DNA of 21,825 nt from the NCBI GenBank assembly GCA_017456685.1, contig JAFTIV010000064.1, forward strand, positions 1 to 21,825, given 5' to 3'. Below the pieces are notes generated by a model. The model did no database searches. It had not been told where the DNA came from and saw only the letters and a list, made by a program, of their open reading frames with translations. The position numbers and the translations under genes are program-made. Below, piece by piece: positions 15,178 to 21,825 of this stretch; within the stretch, counting starts at the first letter, position 1, and every line of letters begins with the position of its first letter. The stretch is from Clostridia bacterium. Lineage in GTDB: Bacteria; Bacillota; Clostridia; Oscillospirales; CAG-272.

Positions 15178-15865
15178 TCTTATTATCGGCTTTGCACTTG
15201 TCGAGCTTGTCCTCGGCATACTCGTGCAGACAACAGTCGGTGTGGCTGAGACGGTCGTTTCCTTTAGTGCTGTAGCCCTCGCGTGCCTGTTTGGTTGCTT
15301 GATGTGTGAGAAAAGCAAGGATTATCTCTTTACGCAGATAGGGCTTTGCTTTACCGTTTTTGCCGATTTGTGCCTCGTTGTCGCTGACCCGATACAGCGA
15401 GAGTGGGGAATGGTTTTCTTTTCGATAACCCAAATTGCTTACTTTGTAAAAATCTATCTAAATCAGCATACCCCAAGCCTAAAAAGGGCGCATCTTATTG
15501 CGCGAGGCTGTGCGATTTTGGTCGCCTTGGTGGCTACCTGTGTCGTTTTAAGGGACAAGACCGATTTCTTAAGCCTTATTTCGCTTTTCTATTATGCAAA
15601 TCTTATAGTGAGCCTTGTCTTTGCCTTTATGGCGGGCAGAAAAATGCTCGTTTTCGCGATAGGACTTGCTTTCTTTGCGCTTTGCGATGCGTCGGTGGGT
15701 CTTTCCACAATGGCGGAGCTTTATATCAAGGTCAGCGAGGGAAGCGTGCTTTATTCGATAATTCACCCTGGCTTTAATCTTGCGTGGGTGTTCTATGTGC
15801 CCTCGCAGGCGCTTATCGCAATTAGTCTTGCTACCTCAAAATTAAATAACGCTTATCGCTCTTAG
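15140..15865 (+). CDS. YhhN/TMEM86-like multi-pass membrane protein
   Basis: The 241-residue product has about eight hydrophobic helices. Features recalling YhhN/TMEM86 (lysoplasmalogenase) are an FADLCLVV segment (early acidic residue in a helix), GMVFFSITQIAYFVKIY in place of the family's F..G...F...H..Y region, FFALCDASVGLS (the late helix Asp) and FYVPSQALIAIS (the Y..Q.LI motif). The match is distant, so the family call is tentative. TMEM86 enzymes hydrolyse the vinyl-ether bond of lysoplasmalogens. The ATG at 15140 lies inside the end of the preceding gene (38-base overlap) with only a weak purine-rich site (AAAGATAAAGAA), which points to translational coupling. The strong hairpin at 15928-15964 could end the transcript. 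Confidence 0.55.
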   Translation: MLKLKNHRTLLISLIIGFALVELVLGILVQTTVGVAETVVSFSAVALACLFGCLMCEKSKDYLFTQIGLCFTVFADLCLVVADPIQREWGMVFFSITQIAYFVKIYLNQHTPSLKRAHLIARGCAILVALVATCVVLRDKTDFLSLISLFYYANLIVSLVFAFMAGRKMLVFAIGLAFFALCDASVGLSTMAELYIKVSEGSVLYSIIHPGFNLAWVFYVPSQALIAISLATSKLNNAYRS

Positions 15866-15927
15866 GGCAATAGTCCGTTGAGTGTAAAAAACCGCTGGTC
15901 ATAGCGTCGGGTGCTAAAGGACAGTTA

Positions 15928-15964
15928 AAAGAGCCGGTACGGATTATTTCCGTATCGGCTCTTT
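15928..15964. terminator. Long bidirectional terminator-like hairpin inside the palindromic element
   Basis: A 16-bp stem with one G-T pair (15928-15943 with 15949-15964) and a TTATT loop, about 60 bases after the YhhN-like gene. The foot is A3/T3, so the U-tract is short in both directions. Confidence 0.65.
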
Positions 15965-15970
15965 ATCATT

Positions 15971-16000
15971 GCACTGCCACTTTTAGTGGTGAGTAAGTGC
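15971..16000. repeat. Nested hairpin
   Basis: The inner stem is CCACT/AGTGG (15977-15981 with 15985-15989, loop TTT), enclosed by GCACT/AGTGC (15971-15975 with 15996-16000). Confidence 0.5.
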
Positions 16001-16020
16001 GCATTTCCTGATAGTGTTTA

Positions 16021-16191
16021 GTGATATGCTGTCTTCGACAGCGTGATATTTTTGCTATCGCAAAAGTGATATTTCAAGACATTGTCTTGAAGTGATATTC
16101 TATTCGCCCTATAAACTCGCGAAGCGAATATCACTCGTCGCAAGACGAATATCACTGCGAAGCAATATAACTCGCCACAGGCGAATAGAGT
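16021..16191. repeat. Array of different small palindromes separated by GTGATAT/ATATCAC
   Basis: GTGATAT starts at 16021, 16043, 16066 and 16092, and the first three copies are each followed by a different perfect hairpin: GCTGTC-TTC-GACAGC, TTTTGC-TATC-GCAAAA, TTCAAGAC-ATT-GTCTTGAA. From about 16117 the orientation flips: hairpins TCGC-GAA-GCGA, TCGTC-GCAA-GACGA, TGC-GAA-GCA and TCGCC-ACA-GGCGA are each followed by ATATCAC (16128, 16149) or decayed forms ATATAAC (16165) and ATAGAGT (16185). CTATTCGCC after the fourth left unit (16100-16108) pairs with GGCGAATAG (16180-16188), so the array can fold as one large structure. Unequal hairpin lengths and palindromic 'spacers' rule out CRISPR. Confidence 0.85.
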
Positions 16192-16192
16192 T

Positions 16193-16220
16193 GGCGTTGT
16201 GTCCTTAGGAACACAACGCC
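16193..16220. repeat. Long-stem hairpin at the right end of the element
   Basis: GGCGTTGTGT pairs perfectly with ACACAACGCC (16193-16202 with 16211-16220) around an 8-base loop CCTTAGGA. On the minus strand it lies downstream of the VWA gene's stop codon and could serve as its 3' hairpin, although no U-tract follows. Confidence 0.75.
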
Positions 16221-16246
16221 ATCGACCAGCGGTTTTTGCTTGCGAG

Positions 16247-17644
16247 CTAATCCTCGCTTGAGGTTATTCGTAAAACCTTGCCCCACGGTGGGGTTACATC
16301 CTCGTTGTTTATAACCCACATAACGGGAATGTCGTTTGCTACACTCTGCTTAGGAAACGGGGCATAGCCGTCGGTTAGGATTATTATTGCATATGGAGGC
16401 TCGTCCATTTCCTTTTCTACATAATCAAAGATTATATCGAAGTTAGTGCCACCGCCACCCTTAGGGCGGATAATTTCAAGCTCCTCTATGCTCGAAAACG
16501 GCTTTGGCTTAACGACAACTGCATCGAAGAAGCCGAGAAGTCCCTCTAAGCGACCCTCAAATTGAACTAAGGCTCCGCGCACCTCGTCGAATGCCTCTGT
16601 TACGAGCTTGTCGCTCATAGAGCCCGAGGTATCTATCATAAAGAGCAGATTTTTTACACTCTCTTCCTTTTCGTTGAAGTCGGGCATAAAGAACTCTGTC
16701 TCTCCAAATCGCCTGTCGGGGGGAGAGAAGGAGTAGTCGCAAATCTCCTCTTGAACAAACTCGCAAAGCACCTGCCTCCAGTCTGTTTGTCCCTTCTTTG
16801 CATCAAGTAAAAGCCTTTGGGCAAATCCGGGCATATTTCCGTAGCTCGTAGAGCTTTTGTCTATGCTTACCGCCTTTACCGCATCCTCAACGCGCGCTCT
16901 CCAGGTTGCTGAAAGCTCGCCAACGCTGTCGCTTATCTTGTCCCACCCTGAGTGGTCGTCAAAGGAGTAGTAATCATCAAGGTCGATGATTATGTCGCCA
17001 TCACCGCCCGACGCTCCTTTTCTGCCCTTGCGCTTGCCATTTGTGCCTTGACTGCTACTGTCTGAGCCCTGATTGCTTCCCTTCTTGTTCTTCCCGCTTT
17101 TGCCACTCTTGCCATTACTCTTGTCGTCTCCGTCGCCATTACCATTGCCCTTGTCGCCGTCCTTGCCCTTTAGCCTTAGGCGAAGCATCAGCTGCTCGTA
17201 AACCTCCTCGGCGGTGTATTTGTAGCCCTCCTCGCCATCGGGCGCTAAATGGTAGGGAACACCACCAAGAGGTCTTATAGGAGAGCTCTCGGGGTCAACA
17301 CCGAGGCTTTGATAGATGGTAGAGTTTACAACCGTGTCACAGGCGATGTTAAATTGCTCCTGATCGTAGCCGTCGCCTGAGTATCTAAAGCAATGCTGAA
17401 GCGCTACATGCAAAACCTCGTGCATAAGCACGAAATCGAGCTCCTTATCACTTAGCTCGTCAATGAAATCGGGGCTGAAGTAGATTTTGCGCGCATCGGT
17501 CATTGCTGTGTCAATTGTGCTATCGAGCGCAAACGGCAGATGCTCCAAAAGATAGCCATAGAAGCCATTGTCAGCCAAAACTCTCATTCTTGACATAAGA
17601 AGCCTTGTCGCGTATTCACGCACCTTGCCTGCATCAATTTCCAT
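16247..17644 (-). CDS. VWA-domain putative metallopeptidase (DUF2201-like)
   Basis: The 465-residue product has a zinc-peptidase-like N-terminal domain with HEVLH at 75-79, a following His84, and NIACDTVVNSTI (about 99-110). A very low-complexity Gly/Lys/Asp/Ser linker (about 160-215) leads to a C-terminal VWA domain with the MIDAS motif DTSGSMS (338-344; Asp338, Ser340, Ser342) and a late ILTDGYAPFP segment. Proteins of this build are regularly encoded beside a MoxR ATPase, as here, and the pair is thought to act as a chaperone or remodelling machine. The ATG at 17644 lies within the 3' end of the MoxR gene (11-base overlap), with AAAGGAAAG about 8 bases upstream, so translation is coupled. 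Its natural end PPWGKVLRI is present, so the nearby palindromic element has not truncated it much. Substrate unknown. Confidence 0.88.
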   Translation of the reverse strand: MEIDAGKVREYATRLLMSRMRVLADNGFYGYLLEHLPFALDSTIDTAMTDARKIYFSPDFIDELSDKELDFVLMHEVLHVALQHCFRYSGDGYDQEQFNIACDTVVNSTIYQSLGVDPESSPIRPLGGVPYHLAPDGEEGYKYTAEEVYEQLMLRLRLKGKDGDKGNGNGDGDDKSNGKSGKSGKNKKGSNQGSDSSSQGTNGKRKGRKGASGGDGDIIIDLDDYYSFDDHSGWDKISDSVGELSATWRARVEDAVKAVSIDKSSTSYGNMPGFAQRLLLDAKKGQTDWRQVLCEFVQEEICDYSFSPPDRRFGETEFFMPDFNEKEESVKNLLFMIDTSGSMSDKLVTEAFDEVRGALVQFEGRLEGLLGFFDAVVVKPKPFSSIEELEIIRPKGGGGTNFDIIFDYVEKEMDEPPYAIIILTDGYAPFPKQSVANDIPVMWVINNEDVTPPWGKVLRITSSED

Positions 17645-18746
17645 TCAAATACTTTCCTTTCGTGTTTAGCCAACGAGCGAATGATGGTATTTTCATAAGC
17701 TTTAGCTTGTAGTTCTCCTCGATTGACATATAGCCCTTAAGAAGCACGAACGAAAAGTCCGCGGGCATCTCAAGCGCGTAGCTTATTGAGTTTTCTATAG
17801 CCTTAAGGTCGTCCTTGTGCTCCCTTGCGTAAACGGTCATCGAGGACACAAGAGCATAAAGGGCATCAGTTGATTTAGGCATAGGTGAGCGCTTGCCAGC
17901 AAAGATGTCCTCTATCTTAGGAAGCGAGGAGAACACTCTGCACCAGGATATAAACTCGTGTGCAACACCCCCACCGATACAGCCCACAAGCATCGGGTAA
18001 AGACCCTCAACGCTATCACCATTGAGCTTGAGAAGGTTACTTACCATCTCCCACGAACGAGGCGTAGGGAAGGCAAGATTGTCGCTTAGGCTCTCGTTTT
18101 CAATAAGCATATCTCCTCTAAACGAGAGAAAGCCCGTTACCTTTGGAGAAACGCCTGCACGGATTGCCCAGCTCTTCCACGACTCGATATTTGACTCAAT
18201 CTCAAGGTGGCAAAGACGATTAGCAAGCGCACGAGGCATCTTGAATGCAACGCTTCGGTCGGTTACACGGTTACCAGCCGCTATAACTATGCAGTTTTCT
18301 GGTAGCTCGTGCTCGCCGATAACTCTGTCAAGGGTGATTTGATATGCAGCCGCCTGAACCGATTGAGGCGCTGCCGATATTTCATCAAGGAATAGAATGT
18401 TTACAACCTTATCGCTCTTGTCCATATCGAAGATTTTAGGCTTTAGCCATATCGAAAGGGTCTTGTCGGCATTTGAGGTTGGTATTCCGCGTAGGTCAAT
18501 AGGGTTGAAAAGAAGCAGACGAACATCGGTTATCTTGCAGGTCTTGCCCGTTTGCGCCTCGATTTTCTCGCCAAGCTGACGAATTGCCTGAGATTTACCT
18601 ACACCAGGCGCACCCCAAAGCATAACAGAGGGGATTTTGCGAAAGGGTGTTTTTGAGGCTATTGCTGATATGTAAAGCGCAGATAGGCTCTCAACCGCCT
18701 TGTCAACGCTAAGTATTGGTAATGATTCTGTCTTTATATCCTTCAT
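17634..18746 (-). CDS. MoxR-family AAA+ ATPase
   Basis: The 370-residue product has Walker A GAPGVGKS (45-52), Walker B ILFLDE (117-122), a sensor-1 region VIAAGNR (154-160), and an RALANR segment that should hold the arginine finger. DLRGIP and AAPQSVQAAAYQ are typical of the MoxR/AAA_5 group. MoxR ATPases work with VWA partners; the partner here is the downstream overlapping gene. The ATG at 18746 follows AGGAGAT 6 bases upstream. The gene ends with TGA inside the VWA gene. It lies 63 bases after the helicase stop, with a hairpin in the gap. Same strand and spacing suggest a single transcript from the helicase through the VWA gene. Confidence 0.9.
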   Translation of the reverse strand: MKDIKTESLPILSVDKAVESLSALYISAIASKTPFRKIPSVMLWGAPGVGKSQAIRQLGEKIEAQTGKTCKITDVRLLLFNPIDLRGIPTSNADKTLSIWLKPKIFDMDKSDKVVNILFLDEISAAPQSVQAAAYQITLDRVIGEHELPENCIVIAAGNRVTDRSVAFKMPRALANRLCHLEIESNIESWKSWAIRAGVSPKVTGFLSFRGDMLIENESLSDNLAFPTPRSWEMVSNLLKLNGDSVEGLYPMLVGCIGGGVAHEFISWCRVFSSLPKIEDIFAGKRSPMPKSTDALYALVSSMTVYAREHKDDLKAIENSISYALEMPADFSFVLLKGYMSIEENYKLKLMKIPSFARWLNTKGKYLNGN

Positions 18747-18774
18747 ATTTTATCTCCTGTTTTCTTGCTTTAAT

Positions 18775-18799
18775 AGGGCGCGAGCATAGCTCGAGCCCT
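18775..18799. other. Hairpin between helicase and MoxR genes
   Basis: AGGGC/GCCCT (18775-18779 with 18795-18799) encloses CGAGC-ATA-GCTCG (18781-18793) with one mismatch between. No U-tract follows on the minus strand, so it is more likely a processing or attenuation hairpin than a full terminator. Confidence 0.5.
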
Positions 18800-18809
18800 G
18801 TGAGACAGC

Positions 18810-21800
18810 TTAAGATGCACTAACACCAAGCTCCTTATCAATCTTAGCGAGAGCTCTTTGTAGCCCTTCGATTTTATCCTTATAGACATCTCTTTCCTTG
18901 AGGCAATCCTCAATATAGCTCTTTCTTATGCAGAGCTGACTAAGCGCGTCCTGAAGCTTGCTAAGGTGCTTGTCTATCTTGTCAATGAAGTTATCTATAC
19001 GAGAGAGATAGCCACCGCTTGACTCGCCAAGCTCGACATAGTATTTGCCGTCGCGACGGAGCCAAACAAAGGGCTTGTCCTCGCTCATTCCCGCAGGGAG
19101 AACAATCTCAAAGCCTCTGTACTCAAGAAGAACGCTCTCGTCGGTTGAAAGCACATTATCGCGGATTGCTATCTCAAGCGCATCGCGCACGCTTTTTCTC
19201 TCCTCCTTAGAGGGGAAATCCACACAGCTAAGGACAAAGTCCTTATCCTTTGCTGTAAGCGTTACAAGCTTAGCTTGATTTTCGATTTTCGAGGGTAGGC
19301 TCTCAAGCTCCTGCTCCATAGCCTCAAGCTGTTTGAAGCGCTCGCGCCTGAGGATTGTAAGCCTGTCAAGCTCGTTTGAGGTTTCGACCCTTTTCTTGAC
19401 AAGAGGGTTTCCAACCGCGATTGCCTTAACCTCGGCGTATGAAAGAGCAGTGTCGCTGACATCGCTTCCGCTACGCTCTCTTAGGTGTCCTGAAAGAATA
19501 GAGGTAATGAAGCGTTGCTTTGTCTCAAGCAATTGCCACGAGTAAGCATCAAAGCTTCCTGTGGTTACATAGCGGTAAATGAATATCTCGGGATTTGTGT
19601 TACCCTGACGAAGAATTCTTCCCTCGCGCTGAGTCATATCAGCAGGTCTCCACGTCACATCAAGGTGTTGAATTGCAATCAGCTTGTCCTGAACATTTAC
19701 ACCAAGTCCAAGCTTGAAGGTTGAGCCTATAAGAACTCTAATCTCTCCTTCGCGCACGCGCTTGAACATTTGCTCGCGAAGCTTTGGAGTAGTCGCAGAG
19801 TGGATAAACGCAATATCGTCCGAGGCAACGCCTAAGCGAATGAGCATATCCTTTAGCTCGTCGTATAGATTGAACTCGTCCTTCGGGGTGGAGGAGTCAC
19901 AGAATACGAGCTGAGTTGCACCTATATCGTCGTAATCCCTGTAGAGCTTAAATACATTCCTTGCACATTGTGCAACCTTGGAATCGTACTTACAGGGAAT
20001 ATAAGGGTCGATAAGCCTCATATCAAGCGCAGCCTTCTTGCCGTCGGTTGTTATAAGAAGCAAGTTGTCATCCTTTCTCTTTACCTTGCCACATCTTACT
20101 AAATCCGCGCGCTTTGAGATTTGCTTTAGATATTTAGTAAAGTCCTTGGTTGGAGTGCAGATTGTATCGGTGTAGCCCTTAAAGTCGGGAACTCCTATGC
20201 TCTTATCTACAATATGGAAGTCCGCAATCGAGGCGAACAGAGCGGTAAGCTCGGGTAGATTGTGAAATCTTGAGAAGCGAGTGGTAAGACGATAGGTGCT
20301 TGTATCTATATCAATCTCAAAGTCCGTGTGCTTCTCGGCAAACATACCAATCCAGCTATCAAAGGTTCCAAGACCGAGCATCTTGAGCTCGCCATACTGA
20401 AGGTATCTTTGCATTGTAAACGCGTCGGTTATGGAGTTCGTAATCGGTGTTCCCGTTGCGAATACCGCGCCTCTGCCGTTGTTCCTTGCTTGAACGATAG
20501 AAACCTTATCGAGCATATCCTGACAGCGCGCGCTTCCTGCGGTGCTTATTCCGTGCATTCTCTCAACCCTTGAGTTGAGTGGCACATTCTTGTAGTTGTG
20601 CGCCTCGTCAAGGAAGATTGTGTTTATATTGAGCTCGTCAAAGAATATCTTGCCAAGGGTAATTTCAATCTCCTGCTCAAGCTTTGAAATCTTACTCGCA
20701 AGTGACTTTTTCTGCCTTGAAAAGCGGTCACTATAGAGATTTGCGGTTGCCTTGTTGTACTTTTCAAGCTCCGCCTCAAGAAGCGAGATTTTCTGCTTCT
20801 TAGAGAGTGGAATAAGCTCAAAGGAGCTGTATGCGATTATGATGCCGTCGTATTCCTCGTCACGCATTTTGCGGAGTATTTCGAAGCGCTTCTTTGGGGT
20901 GAAGCTCTTAGGCTCAACCGTGAGAAGCTTAGCTGACGGATAAAGGTCAAGAAATATATCGCGCCATTGACCAACAAGGTTGTTTGGAACGACATAAAGG
21001 TTCTTTTTTGAGATGCCCATTCTCTTGAGCTCCATTCCCGCGCAAATCATAATAAAGGTCTTTCCTGAGCCTACATCGTGTGCAAGAAGGGTGTTTGGAG
21101 TAAAGAGAATACGCGCAATCGCATTCCTTTGATATGGATAGAGAGATATATTAGGATTTAGGTTAGGGAAGGTGAGAAACGAGCCATCGAAGTGGCGCAC
21201 CCTTGTTGAGCCGTAGCGCTCCTCGTATATCTGCTCGAGCCTTTGGCGCCTTTTTGGGTCCTTCCAAACCCAGCCCTTGAATTTCTCAAGTATAAGCCTT
21301 TGCTTCTCGGCAAGTAGCATGCTCGCCCTTTCGTTAAATACGCGCTTTGGCTTTGTGCTTAGATTGTGTCCGTAAACCTCGTCGTAAACCGCCATAGGTG
21401 CTTGATTAAGGGTCTTTTCGATTATATGAAGGGCATTATTGCCTTGCGCACCATAGGTGGATTCGCAAATGTTGCGATACGCGGTATATGTGTACCTTGA
21501 CTTGTTTGGAATTTCCCAAGTGCCAGACTCGTCATCGTGCCTTGTCTTGAAGGCATCGGGTGAGTGGGTTTTTATCTTTCCTATAAGATATTCAACGAAG
21601 TCATCTACAATATCGGCAGGAAGCCAAGGAGAGCCAAGGGTTACATAAATGTCCTTGCTCGCTATGCGAGAGGGCATTACACGCTCAAGCGCGCTTACAT
21701 TATCGCTAAAATAGCCCTTGTATTTCTCGTTTGCCTCGCTTGCTATTTTCCATTTGCTAAAGAGCGCACCGCTAAGGTAGGTATCAGCATCCTCCCAGCC

Positions 21801-21825
21801 CTTATAGAAGCATTCGTCCCATGTC
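18810..21825 (-). CDS. Large SNF2/DEAD-type helicase of mobile-element style, N-terminus cut by window edge
   Basis: The frame stays open to the right edge, giving 1004 visible residues; an internal Met at 21677 is not the true start, because the preceding residues (EDADTYLSGALFSKWKIASE, then NVSALERVMPSRI) belong to the conserved domain. Numbered from the first visible codon, helicase motifs are DVGSGKT (250-256), DEAH (406-409), ATGTPITNS, and near the C-terminal half STFKLGLGVNVQDKL followed by DMTQREGRILRQGN (motif VI). A coiled insertion sits at about 345-390, and the C-terminal ~200 residues are helical. The DIYVTLGSPWLP pattern is that of very long proteins from conjugative elements and phages, often with an N-terminal N6-adenine methylase (P1 DarB is an analogue). 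That methylase part, if present, is outside the window. It is the first visible gene of the helicase-MoxR-VWA block. Confidence 0.88.
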   Translation of the reverse strand, partial: TWDECFYKGWEDADTYLSGALFSKWKIASEANEKYKGYFSDNVSALERVMPSRIASKDIYVTLGSPWLPADIVDDFVEYLIGKIKTHSPDAFKTRHDDESGTWEIPNKSRYTYTAYRNICESTYGAQGNNALHIIEKTLNQAPMAVYDEVYGHNLSTKPKRVFNERASMLLAEKQRLILEKFKGWVWKDPKRRQRLEQIYEERYGSTRVRHFDGSFLTFPNLNPNISLYPYQRNAIARILFTPNTLLAHDVGSGKTFIMICAGMELKRMGISKKNLYVVPNNLVGQWRDIFLDLYPSAKLLTVEPKSFTPKKRFEILRKMRDEEYDGIIIAYSSFELIPLSKKQKISLLEAELEKYNKATANLYSDRFSRQKKSLASKISKLEQEIEITLGKIFFDELNINTIFLDEAHNYKNVPLNSRVERMHGISTAGSARCQDMLDKVSIVQARNNGRGAVFATGTPITNSITDAFTMQRYLQYGELKMLGLGTFDSWIGMFAEKHTDFEIDIDTSTYRLTTRFSRFHNLPELTALFASIADFHIVDKSIGVPDFKGYTDTICTPTKDFTKYLKQISKRADLVRCGKVKRKDDNLLLITTDGKKAALDMRLIDPYIPCKYDSKVAQCARNVFKLYRDYDDIGATQLVFCDSSTPKDEFNLYDELKDMLIRLGVASDDIAFIHSATTPKLREQMFKRVREGEIRVLIGSTFKLGLGVNVQDKLIAIQHLDVTWRPADMTQREGRILRQGNTNPEIFIYRYVTTGSFDAYSWQLLETKQRFITSILSGHLRERSGSDVSDTALSYAEVKAIAVGNPLVKKRVETSNELDRLTILRRERFKQLEAMEQELESLPSKIENQAKLVTLTAKDKDFVLSCVDFPSKEERKSVRDALEIAIRDNVLSTDESVLLEYRGFEIVLPAGMSEDKPFVWLRRDGKYYVELGESSGGYLSRIDNFIDKIDKHLSKLQDALSQLCIRKSYIEDCLKERDVYKDKIEGLQRALAKIDKELGVSAS

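Larger units (their letters stand above)
15887..16237. mobile_element. Palindrome-rich element with terminal inverted repeats (MITE-like)
   Basis: This 351-bp stretch without a gene fills the gap between convergent genes. Its ends are a perfect 14-bp inverted pair, AAAAACCGCTGGTC (15887-15900) and GACCAGCGGTTTTT (16224-16237). Similarity continues inward with gaps to TGTCCTT (complement of 15917-15923; plus strand 16200-16206), about 37 bp in total. Inside lie a terminator-like hairpin (15928-15964), a nested hairpin (15971-16000), an array of small palindromes separated by GTGATAT (16021-16191), and a long-stem hairpin (16193-16220). No open frame or transposase is present and I see no target-site duplication. 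The right end is 9 bases from the VWA gene's stop codon. A non-autonomous transposable element is the best guess; a large structured RNA or a protein-binding array are alternatives. Confidence 0.65.

Noticed and set aside
15403..15777. 124-residue plus-strand frame inside the YhhN-like gene
   Set aside because: It is a shifted-frame shadow: no ribosome site, Cys/Lys/Arg-rich composition and no family likeness, whereas the other frame gives hydrophobic helices.
16021..16191. CRISPR array
   Set aside because: The constant unit is only 7 bases, the intervals vary from about 13 to 20 bases and are themselves palindromes, and orientation flips midway. No cas genes are present.
18810..21677. Treating 21677 as the start of the helicase
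   Set aside because: The frame continues without a stop to 21825, and the added residues carry the conserved YLSG...NVSALERV region seen in long proteins of this type.

Overview
The window looks like chromosomal DNA of a low-to-mid GC, anaerobic Gram-positive bacterium (Bacillota, probably an uncultured Clostridia-type lineage). The reasons are strong AGGAG ribosome-binding sites, sigma-A promoters with 17-18 bp spacers, an EpsC-type serine acetyltransferase, a DUF1934 (YwiB) protein, a BspA-type leucine-rich surface protein, and a YwaF/TMEM164-type membrane protein. No rRNA, tRNA or CRISPR array was recognised. TGA is used as an ordinary stop by at least two genes (cysE and the MoxR ATPase), so the standard bacterial code is assumed.

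Layout. 1-1353 (minus): cysE, then a DUF1934 gene coupled through an ATGA overlap and cut by the left edge. 1476-2270 (plus): a Tyr/Ser phosphatase whose promoter overlaps the divergent cysE promoter. 2313-3572 (minus): rmuC, separated from the phosphatase by a shared terminator. 3721-5133 (plus): pyruvate kinase. 5302-10471 (minus): a carbohydrate cluster consisting of a large two-domain glycoside hydrolase, an SGNH esterase-like protein and a secreted leucine-rich-repeat protein. 10590-11405 (plus): the divergent AraC-type regulator of that cluster. 11557-13185 (minus): PTS enzyme I. 13390-14094 (plus): a DUF4886/SGNH-like gene interrupted by one in-frame TGA. 14317-15865 (plus): two overlapping membrane-protein genes related to TMEM164/YwaF and, less certainly, YhhN/TMEM86. 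15887-16237: a dense palindromic element with imperfect terminal inverted repeats of about 37 bp and an array of GTGATAT-separated hairpins. 16247-21825 (minus): a large SNF2/DEAD-type helicase continuing past the right edge, followed by a MoxR AAA+ ATPase and a VWA-domain metallopeptidase-like protein.

How the genes work together. Pyruvate kinase and PTS enzyme I both consume phosphoenolpyruvate. The AraC gene and the glycosidase cluster share one intergenic region in which two near-consensus promoters overlap head to head, with a pair of TATGCAA direct repeats just upstream of the glycosidase promoter, which suggests local substrate control. The two membrane proteins at 14317-15865 may form a lipid-remodelling pair: their eukaryotic relatives act on ether phospholipids and lysoplasmalogens. 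The helicase-MoxR-VWA block resembles genes carried by conjugative elements and phages and may be part of a mobile or conflict-related system.

The items most worth follow-up are the palindromic element, the TMEM164/YhhN-like operon, the TGA-interrupted DUF4886 gene, the helicase-MoxR-VWA block, and the overlapping araC/glycosidase promoters.
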